Shown here: piece by piece, positions 1 through 5,070 of the stretch | Numbering within the stretch: the first letter of the stretch is position 1 | Layout of the letters: each line of letters starts with the position of its first letter | From: DASYQV01 sp036005125 | GTDB lineage: Bacteria > Acidobacteriota > Vicinamibacteria > Vicinamibacterales > UBA2999 | Assembly (NCBI GenBank): GCA_036005125.1 | Contig: DASYQV010000202.1 | Span: forward strand, 1 to 5,070 | Length of the DNA: 5,070 nucleotides | Reading direction: 5' to 3' | Translations under genes and position numbers: made by a program | Notes under the pieces: model-generated | Told to the model about the DNA's origin: nothing | Databases searched by the model: none | Seen by the model: the letters and a program-made list of their open reading frames with translations, nothing else

Positions 1-1088
1 TCGCGGAACTTCCGCTCGACATCGTATTCGGCCGCGAAGCCGAATCCACCGTGCGTCTGCAGGCAGACGTTCGCCGCTTCCCATGACGCATCGGCGGCGA
101 GCAGCTTCGCGAGATTGGCTTCCGCACCGCACGGCTGGTGCGTGTCGAAGAGCTGTGCGGCCTCGTAACGCATCAGGTCGGCCGCCCGCACGTTCGCGTA
201 CGCGCGCGCGATTGGAAACTGAACGCCCTGGTTCATCCCGATCGGACGGTCGAACACCACGCGCTCGGTGGCGTAGGCCCGTGCTTTGTCGATGAACCAA
301 TAGCCGTCTCCGATGCATTCGGCAGCAATCAGAATGCGTTCGGCATTCATCCCGTCCAGCACGTACCGGAAGCCCTTGCCTTCTTCACCGACGAGATTCT
401 CGGCGGGAACCTCGAAGCCTTCGAAGAAGACCTCGTTCGTCTCGTGGTTCGTCATGTTGCGGATCGGGCGCACGGTCATCCCCTTCTGCTCCGCCTGGCG
501 CAGGTCGACGAGGAAAATGGACAGTCCTTCCGTCTTCTTCTTGACTTCGGGCAGCGGCGTCGTCCGCGCGAGCAGCAGCATGAGATCGGAGTGCTGGATC
601 CGCGACGTCCACACCTTCTGACCGTCGACGATGTATCGGTCTCCATTCCGCCTGGCGAACGTGCTGGTCTTTGTCGTGTCGGTGCCGGTTGTCGGCTCGG
701 TCACGGCAAACGACTGCAGGCGCAGCTCCCCCGCAGCAATTGCGGGCAGGTAGCGCTGCTTGTGCGCATCGGATCCGTGGCGCAGCAGCGTGCCCATGAT
801 GTACATCTGCGCGTGACACGCGGCGGAGTTCGCCCCTGCGCGATTGATCTCCTCGAGGATCACCGACGCTTCGGTGACGCCAAGACCGCCGCCGCCATAC
901 TCTTCCGGAATCAGCGCAGCCAGCCAGCCCGCCTCGGTCAGGGCCTTGACGAACTCCTCCGGGTACTCGGCTCGTTCATCGATTGACTGCCAGTAGCGGC
1001 TGCCGAACCCGCGACAGAGCTCCCGGACAGCGCGGCGATATTCCTCGAACTGTGTGAAACGGGGGTTGATGTCTCGACCCTGGGTCAT
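1..1088 (-). CDS. acyl-CoA dehydrogenase, FAD-dependent (3'-truncated by window edge)
   Basis: This gene encodes a flavoprotein that oxidises an acyl-CoA thioester to the 2,3-enoyl-CoA and passes electrons to electron-transfer flavoprotein in the cytoplasm. 362 residues are visible; the family is usually about 380-390, so only the C-terminal tail is missing. The order of family elements is complete: an N-terminal helical domain with PEEYGGGGLG (61-70), the middle beta-domain flavin motif FAVTEPTTGTDTT (127-139), IVDGQKVWTS (153-162), the helical C-domain FDRPIGMNQGVQFPIA (279-294), and LQTHGGFGF (343-351) before YDVERKFR. Glu250 in MNAERILIA sits where isovaleryl-CoA dehydrogenase carries its catalytic base (my alignment from memory). 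The usual C-terminal Glu position lies outside the window. The start is ATG at 1088, overlapping the stop of the upstream VWA gene by one base (TGATG) with no strong ribosome site, which suggests translational coupling. The substrate cannot be told from sequence; a branched-chain or short-chain acyl-CoA is possible. Confidence 0.95.
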   Translation of the reverse strand, partial: MTQGRDINPRFTQFEEYRRAVRELCRGFGSRYWQSIDERAEYPEEFVKALTEAGWLAALIPEEYGGGGLGVTEASVILEEINRAGANSAACHAQMYIMGTLLRHGSDAHKQRYLPAIAAGELRLQSFAVTEPTTGTDTTKTSTFARRNGDRYIVDGQKVWTSRIQHSDLMLLLARTTPLPEVKKKTEGLSIFLVDLRQAEQKGMTVRPIRNMTNHETNEVFFEGFEVPAENLVGEEGKGFRYVLDGMNAERILIAAECIGDGYWFIDKARAYATERVVFDRPIGMNQGVQFPIARAYANVRAADLMRYEAAQLFDTHQPCGAEANLAKLLAADASWEAANVCLQTHGGFGFAAEYDVERKFR

Positions 1089-1090
1089 CA
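1086..1090 (-). promoter_or_regulatory. TGATG stop/start overlap coupling the second VWA gene to the acyl-CoA dehydrogenase
   Basis: The TGA stop of the VWA gene (1090-1088) shares its last base with the ATG of the dehydrogenase (1088-1086). The bases just upstream (GACTGCCTTCTG on the minus strand) hold no clear Shine-Dalgarno match. Re-initiation by ribosomes finishing the VWA gene is therefore the likely way translation starts (inference). Confidence 0.7.
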
Positions 1091-2179
1091 GAAGGCAGTC
1101 GCGATGACGGCCAGAGCGACCAGCGCCACGAGGGCGTGAGACAGGAGCTCTGCAGGACTCCGGAGGAGCAGTGTGCCCAGCCACAAGAGAATCGCCGCGG
1201 CGAGCAGACACTCTTTGTAGAGGTCGGTCGTACTTCTTTCTTCCTGGACGACGGTGGCCCGTCGCTGAACGCTCGCAATGATCCGCGAGGCAATCTCTCG
1301 ATCCGGCTGGCGATCGAGCTCATAATAGTCGCCGCCCCCCGCGCGTGCGATGTCGCCGAGCGATGCGCGGTCGAGGACGGCGCGAATGGGCGGACTCTCC
1401 TCGAATTCCAGAGCCGGCGCCGGGATGATCGCGCCCGACGTCGTTCCCACGCCGACCACGTGCACGACGGACCCGCGCTTGCGCGCCTCGGCAAGCGCGT
1501 TCGCCACCTGGCCGCTCCATGCCTGCCCGTCGGAAATCACGATGAACGCTTTGGCATTGCCCGTCTTGCCGAAGATCTGCTCGTGATACGTCACCAGATT
1601 GAGTCCCCAGTAGAGACCTTCTTCGATGTTCGTATCCCACGTCGGATCGTCTTCGAGCCGGAACGGCGAATGGTCGCCGAGATGATCGAGGAAGAAGAAC
1701 AGCGCGTTCGGATCGCTCGTCAGGCGAACCTGCGCCGCCGCCCGGTGGGCGAAGAGCGCCAGCGCGACTCGCTGGCCTCTCCAGCTGAGCGACTCCGCAA
1801 ATGTTCGCAGGAATTTAATTGACCGCTGCCAGCGATCCGGCTGGACGTCCCGCGCGTACATCGACGCGGAGCCGTCCTGCAGGATGATGAAGTCGGCGCC
1901 GGCACGCTTCACCACGCCCGTCGTGGCCTGCGGGCGGGCGAGCGCAAGGATGCAGAGGCTCGTCGCCATGACGAGGGACAACCAGAATCCGAGATCGCCA
2001 AAGAACGGGTGGCCAGGCGCGACCGGCGAGATCCGCACGGCCGAAGACCGACGCACATCGAGACGCCGGCGTACCACGCGCCAGACCCCCAATGCCAGCA
2101 GTACTCCAGGAACGACCAGCAGCCAGAGATACAGAGGCTGGCCGAACCCGAGAGTGCCGATGTCGATCCGTGGCAGCAT
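1088..2179 (-). CDS. membrane-anchored VWA-domain protein, MxaL/BatA-like
   Basis: A 363-residue membrane protein with a von Willebrand factor A domain. Hydrophobic segments lie at about 17-33 and 65-82, followed by the VWA domain (about 95-305) and a C-terminal hydrophobic pair at about 325-338 and 345-361. The MIDAS metal site looks intact: DGSAS (D102, S104, S106) after the strand ADFIIL, a threonine in WDTNIEEGL (about 183), and the aspartate of VISDGQ (D217). In MoxR-linked operons such proteins act with an AAA+ ATPase in maturing extracytoplasmic or membrane proteins; in methylotrophs the equivalent MxaL is tied to calcium insertion into methanol dehydrogenase. It is the second VWA gene of this operon. 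Its ATG follows the upstream stop by two bases, and the ribosome site AAAGGA lies inside the end of the upstream gene. The VWA assignment is firm; the MxaL assignment rests on gene order and architecture and is inference. A generic BatA/BatB-type protein is the main alternative. Confidence 0.93.
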   Translation of the reverse strand: MLPRIDIGTLGFGQPLYLWLLVVPGVLLALGVWRVVRRRLDVRRSSAVRISPVAPGHPFFGDLGFWLSLVMATSLCILALARPQATTGVVKRAGADFIILQDGSASMYARDVQPDRWQRSIKFLRTFAESLSWRGQRVALALFAHRAAAQVRLTSDPNALFFFLDHLGDHSPFRLEDDPTWDTNIEEGLYWGLNLVTYHEQIFGKTGNAKAFIVISDGQAWSGQVANALAEARKRGSVVHVVGVGTTSGAIIPAPALEFEESPPIRAVLDRASLGDIARAGGGDYYELDRQPDREIASRIIASVQRRATVVQEERSTTDLYKECLLAAAILLWLGTLLLRSPAELLSHALVALVALAVIATAF

Positions 2180-2181
2180 CC

Positions 2182-2871
2182 CTATCCTTTCTTTTTGATC
2201 GGCGGAGCTTTTCCCGCCTCAGCGCCCTTGCCCTTTTCGAGCTCCTTGGTATCGTGCGGGATGTAGGTCTTGAACTGACCCGTGTCGCCGCGCTCCTCTC
2301 TCTTGCCGGGGATCCCATGTGGGCTGTCTTCATCTGCAGGCAACAGTGTCTTGCGACGGCCCTTCGTGAGCTCGTCCCGAAGCCTGACGAGGTACTCGTA
2401 GTTGTACGCGGCATCGCGGTGACGCGTGGCGTTCTTCAGCACGACAAGGTAGGCGGCGATGCCCGCATCGGTCGCGCCGATCATCGCCGCTCGATCCTTG
2501 GCGCGGCGCAGATTGTCGCGATACACGGCACTGGCCACGAGGAACTGCAGCTGAAGGTCGTCCGGAGACACCCGCCCCACGGGGTCTTCACCCTTCACGA
2601 GAGCGCCGTACTGTCGCTGCCAGTACTGGACCGCCGCTTTTCTGGCCCGGACCTCGTTCAACGGGCCGCTGCCCACCCACGGCAGGCGGCTCGCGTAACC
2701 ATAGAAACGCTCTGCGTTGTCGAGATCGGGCTGCGCCTCTTCGTACTCGAACGCGACGAGGTGCTGCTCGGCGTGTGCCAGATCGCGGTCTATGAGACCC
2801 GCTCTGAGAACGACGCCCCCCACGAGCGCAAAGATCGCGGCCACGACCAGATATCCCGCCGTTGCCTTCAT
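2182..2871 (-). CDS. small membrane-anchored helical protein between two VWA genes, MxaK-like
   Basis: A 229-residue protein with one N-terminal hydrophobic segment (about 6-23, LVVAAIFALVGGVVL) after a short Lys-containing N-terminus. It fits an uncleaved signal anchor with the rest outside the cytoplasm. Residues about 30-170 look mainly helical and tetratricopeptide-like: LAHAEQHLVAFEYEEAQPDL, then alternating aromatic and charged stretches such as VQYWQRQYGALVKG and AYNYEYLVRLRDEL. The last 55 residues are polar and low in complexity, with QFKTYIPHD (199-207) and a Lys-rich end. I see no catalytic motif. Its size, anchor and place between two VWA genes match MxaK of the methanol dehydrogenase maturation cluster and the TPR-type partner found in Bat operons. 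It may be a scaffold for the VWA proteins (inference). The ATG at 2871 is preceded by GGGGGAG with a short spacer, and an in-frame TGA a few codons upstream excludes a longer form. The 40-base gap before it is the only real intergenic space in the window. Confidence 0.88.
   Translation of the reverse strand: MKATAGYLVVAAIFALVGGVVLRAGLIDRDLAHAEQHLVAFEYEEAQPDLDNAERFYGYASRLPWVGSGPLNEVRARKAAVQYWQRQYGALVKGEDPVGRVSPDDLQLQFLVASAVYRDNLRRAKDRAAMIGATDAGIAAYLVVLKNATRHRDAAYNYEYLVRLRDELTKGRRKTLLPADEDSPHGIPGKREERGDTGQFKTYIPHDTKELEKGKGAEAGKAPPIKKKG
2185..2190 (-). promoter_or_regulatory. ribosome binding site of the second VWA gene
   Basis: AAAGGA on the minus strand, 5 bases before the ATG at 2179. It is formed by the Lys and Gly codons at the very end of the MxaK-like gene, whose TAG stop (2184-2182) lies between the site and the start. 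A ribosome ending the upstream gene would therefore sit over this site. Confidence 0.65.
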
Positions 2872-2874
2872 CGG

Positions 2875-2881
2875 CTCCCCC
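2875..2881 (-). promoter_or_regulatory. ribosome binding site of the MxaK-like gene
   Basis: GGGGGAG on the minus strand, with a spacer of only 3 bases to the ATG at 2871. It lies in the single 40-base intergenic gap (2872-2911). That gap shows no terminator hairpin with a T-run and no recognisable -35/-10 pair, so read-through from the upstream VWA gene is expected. Confidence 0.55.
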
Positions 2882-2911
2882 GCTCAACGTCACAGATGAT
2901 GTGCGTCGCGT

Positions 2912-4009
2912 TCATGGAAATGTGCTGAAGTAAGGAACGCTGAACTTCATCGCAGCCGCCGCGAGCCACAGCCCGACAGCGACGAGCGCGTATCCGGCGA
3001 ATCGGGGCCTGTTGGCCGTATATTCGCGCCGTTCGATCTTTCCGGCCGACAGCCGATCGATCTCGTCGAGCGCTTTCAGCATCGCGGCTTCATTCGGTAC
3101 TGCGTAGAAGCGGCCGCCGGTGGCATCGATGGCTGGCTGCCAGATCTTGTCCTGACGCACGTCGCCGAAGTTCATGTTGAAGGCGGTCCGGAGCATGTAA
3201 ATCGGAATCTTGTACTGTCGCGATTCCTTGATGAACTTATCGAGGTTGCCGCCTCTGACCGTCACCTGATCGTCTCGTCCATCGGTGAAGATGAGCATGC
3301 AATTGCCCGACGCGTTCAGGAAATCGAACGCCTTGAAGAGAGACAGGCCCTGCTCGATTCCGTGAACGATCGTGGTTCCCCAGTCGCTGAACCGACCCCA
3401 ATCCCGCGGATCGCTGATGAGCCTCAGGCTCAACGTGATGTTCTCGTAGTCGGTCGTGAACGGGGTGACGACGTAGGCCTCGTTGCCGAACTGGATGAGC
3501 GCGATCAGGTCGTGATAGGGTCCAGCCATCCGCTGGCGCATGAAGTACTCTGCCGCCGCGACAGCGGTGAAATAGGCTGGATTGCCCGTCGTCTTCAGCT
3601 TCACCGTGTCGAATTTCAGCGTCATGCTCGTCGACGCGTCGACGATCATGGCGATTCGCCGGCCGAGGTACGAGACGTCATCACGCCTGAAGGACGTGTA
3701 CGGCTCGGCCAGAGCAATGGCGAAGAACGGAAGGCCTGTCAGAAACAGGACGAACGCGGTGTGGCGAAAGGCCGACGCCCGAGATCGGCGCATGCCCGGC
3801 AGAAGCGACGGCAGCGGCACATGCCAGTGCGCGGCGGTGCGTGACCAGTAGCGCCGGGCGGCGATCACGAGCGCAGCGGTCGCCGCGAGCACCGTGAGCA
3901 CCAGGATCGCCGTGGGAGCCTCGCCGAAGTGGAGCTCCTCCCAGCGAACGCGCGACCACTCGTCGAGCGTCCCGCTGACGGTGTCGATGATGCGGGTCAG
4001 CGGAACCAC
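2912..4009 (-). CDS. membrane-anchored VWA-domain protein, MxaC/BatB-like (GTG start)
   Basis: A 365-residue VWA protein, first of the two in the operon. Hydrophobic segments lie at about 33-51 and 83-101 and near the C-terminus at about 337-354, bracketing the VWA domain (about 115-325). The MIDAS residues are present: DASTS (D124, S126, S128) after RRIAMIV, a threonine in DWGTTIVHGIEQGL (about 212), and the aspartate of LIFTDGRDD (D243). The membrane layout places the metal-binding domain on one face, probably periplasmic. In methylotrophs the counterpart MxaC belongs to the set linked to methanol dehydrogenase maturation; here that role is inferred from order and architecture. I chose GTG at 4009 because AGGGGG lies 6 bases upstream, giving a 13-base overlap with the preceding gene. 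An in-frame ATG at 4066 would add 19 polar residues and lengthen the overlap to 70 bases, which is less likely. It differs clearly from the second VWA gene, so this is not a recent tandem duplication. Confidence 0.92.
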   Translation of the reverse strand: MVPLTRIIDTVSGTLDEWSRVRWEELHFGEAPTAILVLTVLAATAALVIAARRYWSRTAAHWHVPLPSLLPGMRRSRASAFRHTAFVLFLTGLPFFAIALAEPYTSFRRDDVSYLGRRIAMIVDASTSMTLKFDTVKLKTTGNPAYFTAVAAAEYFMRQRMAGPYHDLIALIQFGNEAYVVTPFTTDYENITLSLRLISDPRDWGRFSDWGTTIVHGIEQGLSLFKAFDFLNASGNCMLIFTDGRDDQVTVRGGNLDKFIKESRQYKIPIYMLRTAFNMNFGDVRQDKIWQPAIDATGGRFYAVPNEAAMLKALDEIDRLSAGKIERREYTANRPRFAGYALVAVGLWLAAAAMKFSVPYFSTFP

Positions 4010-5070
4010 GCCGGGCCCCCTGTTGCCACAGGCTTCGCCACGCCGCCCGTCACTCGAGCCGGCCACGAGTATCCGAGCCGAAGGCGGCTCACCGCCTGCT
4101 CCGCCCGCTCGAGCGCGGCATCGAGCTCCGTGGTGTCGAGCGTCTCGTTCCGGGAGTATCGAGCGGTACTGAACACACGGAGCGACTGGCCAATCTGATC
4201 GAGGCGGATCCAGCGCACGGGCCGCTTGCCGGCCGCTGTTTCGACCTGCCGATCGATCGCACGCTCACCAGTCGCCGCCGACACGGCCATCCGCGTGGCT
4301 CGCAGGACGCCTGCTTTGACGAGCACCTGGCCTTCGCGGGCCGGCACATCAGGTCCGACAGGCACCTGCGCGAGCGGGCGGCCGAGAGCCACGGCTGCCG
4401 CGACGCGAAGCGCCGCAAGGCCCTGCGCGACCCTGTCGGGATTCCATCCGTCGCGCTGCACGTCCCGCCGCAGCTGGCGGATTGCGGCCGCGCAGCCGCG
4501 CAGGACCGCGCCGACCGGCAGCGTGGCTGCCTGGCGGTGCTTCGATGCCCGGGACTTCATCAGCGCGCGCACGAGTGCCGCCCCGAAGAGCACGACGGCG
4601 AAGCCAACCGAGATGGACCCTGCGACGAGCTCGCCGGTCCCGCGAAATCGGCGCGCTTCGATGGCGCCGAACGCGCTCGACCAGTCGTCCCGGATGTCGT
4701 GGGCCTCGCGTGGCACGAGCGAGATCACCCGCATGGGCAGCGGAGGCAGGAGAAGTGTCTGTTCCTGCCCTGCCGTTTCGTTAGCGTTCGACACAACCCG
4801 GTAGGTGACGCCGATCGACGGGAGATTGACGTCCTGACCGAAGAAGTCGGAGCCGAGCAGGCGCACTTCGTACACGTTCTGAAAATAGCGCCAGGGGGCC
4901 GACAAAATGTCTTCGTGACGTTCGCCGCTCACCACCTCGAAGGGAGTGAGCTGGAGTGCCCTCGGCTCGAGCGAGTCGCGATTGACCGCGGCCTTGATCT
5001 CGCTCACTTCGAGCAGACTGCAGGTCAGCGTGAGCTTGAAGTGCTCGCCGACGACAATGGCCGTCTGATC
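3997..5070 (-). CDS. membrane-anchored accessory protein, MxaA-like (5'-truncated by window edge)
   Basis: The frame is open through the right edge, so the true start lies outside; 357 residues are visible. A GTG at 5007 is in frame but internal: the 21 codons before it (including GEHFKLTLTCSLLE) read as protein of the same style. The first ~125 residues look like a beta-rich extracytoplasmic domain with LQLTPFEVVSGER, WRYFQNVYEVRLLGSDFFG and LPSIGVTYRV. This is the pattern of BatD-like or MxaA-like domains in MoxR/VWA operons. One hydrophobic segment at about 147-171 (visible numbering, ISVGFAVVLFGAALVRAL) is followed by a basic stretch KSRASKHR, giving an N-out/C-in topology by the positive-inside rule. 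The C-terminal ~185 residues are Arg- and Ala-rich and probably helical and cytoplasmic. MxaA is needed with MxaK and MxaL for calcium insertion in methylotrophs; equating this protein with MxaA is inference from position and architecture. I see no enzyme motif. The stop overlaps the next gene by 13 bases. Confidence 0.85.
   Translation of the reverse strand, partial: DQTAIVVGEHFKLTLTCSLLEVSEIKAAVNRDSLEPRALQLTPFEVVSGERHEDILSAPWRYFQNVYEVRLLGSDFFGQDVNLPSIGVTYRVVSNANETAGQEQTLLLPPLPMRVISLVPREAHDIRDDWSSAFGAIEARRFRGTGELVAGSISVGFAVVLFGAALVRALMKSRASKHRQAATLPVGAVLRGCAAAIRQLRRDVQRDGWNPDRVAQGLAALRVAAAVALGRPLAQVPVGPDVPAREGQVLVKAGVLRATRMAVSAATGERAIDRQVETAAGKRPVRWIRLDQIGQSLRVFSTARYSRNETLDTTELDAALERAEQAVSRLRLGYSWPARVTGGVAKPVATGGPAWFR
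4016..4021 (-). promoter_or_regulatory. ribosome binding site deciding the GTG start of the first VWA gene
   Basis: On the minus strand AGGGGG stands 6 bases before GTG at 4009. It lies inside the end of the upstream coding region, as expected for coupled translation, and is the main reason for preferring GTG over the in-frame ATG at 4066. Confidence 0.6.

Noticed and set aside
138..986. 282-codon plus-strand open frame opposite the acyl-CoA dehydrogenase
   Set aside because: It lies wholly antisense to a well-supported dehydrogenase and its product shows no recognisable domain. Long antisense frames are common in GC-rich DNA.
1136..1822. 228-codon plus-strand open frame opposite the second VWA gene
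   Set aside because: It is antisense to a clear VWA coding region and its product is Arg-rich with no family motif; it is a composition shadow.
1815..2414. 199-codon minus-strand frame overlapping the two genes around 2180
   Set aside because: It is an out-of-frame reading of the second VWA gene and the MxaK-like gene, with Arg/Ser-rich product typical of a frame shadow.
2092..2928. 278-codon plus-strand open frame spanning the MxaK-like gene and both its junctions
   Set aside because: It crosses the tightly packed junctions of genes on the other strand and has no recognisable domain. The opposite strand has ribosome sites and a membrane anchor that fit a real gene.
3628..3645. 18-base perfect palindrome (TCGTCGACGCGTCGACGA)
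   Set aside because: It falls exactly on the codons for the MIDAS motif VDASTS of the first VWA protein. Codon choice explains it, and there is no second copy or promoter context to suggest an operator.
4009..4066. Longer first VWA protein starting at ATG 4066
   Set aside because: The added 19 residues are polar and unlike the family, the overlap with the upstream gene would be 70 bases, and GTG 4009 has a well-placed AGGGGG ribosome site.
5005..5007. GTG at 5007 as the start of the MxaA-like protein
   Set aside because: The frame stays open upstream to the window edge with protein-like sequence and no ribosome site stands before this GTG, so the true start is taken to lie outside.

Overview
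The window is a dense, single-strand gene block. All five genes I can support run on the minus strand (right to left), with junctions of +40, +2, -1 and -13 bases. By eye the DNA is GC-rich (about 60% or a little more), with strong G/C preference at third codon positions and Shine-Dalgarno-type ribosome sites. It looks like a chromosomal segment from a high-GC Gram-negative bacterium, for example a proteobacterium or an acidobacterium-like lineage. The sequence does not let me choose between these. There are no RNA genes, mobile elements, CRISPR arrays or long non-coding stretches.

Transcription order is: (1) 5070-3997, a membrane-anchored protein with an N-terminal extracytoplasmic part, cut by the right edge; (2) 4009-2912, a membrane VWA-domain protein with an intact MIDAS motif; (3) 2871-2182, a small protein with one N-terminal membrane anchor and a helical domain; (4) 2179-1088, a second membrane VWA protein, also with an intact MIDAS motif; (5) 1088-1, an acyl-CoA dehydrogenase cut by the left edge just before its C-terminus.

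Genes 1-4 have the order and architecture of mxaA-mxaC-mxaK-mxaL, the genes tied in methylotrophs to metal (Ca2+) insertion or maturation of the periplasmic PQQ methanol dehydrogenase. They also resemble the wider MoxR/VWA ('Bat'-type) chaperone operons. If that reading holds, a MoxR ATPase and a DUF58 protein (mxaR/mxaS-like) should lie just beyond the right edge. The two VWA proteins would expose their metal-binding domains in the same compartment for maturing a client protein.

The most notable point is the end of the block. The acyl-CoA dehydrogenase start codon overlaps the stop of the second VWA gene (TGATG) and has no clear ribosome site of its own, so its translation appears coupled to the maturation operon. 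This suggests, but does not prove, that the client is an enzyme of an alcohol or acyl-CoA oxidation route, for instance a PQQ alcohol dehydrogenase feeding an acyl-CoA pathway. No client enzyme is visible inside the window.
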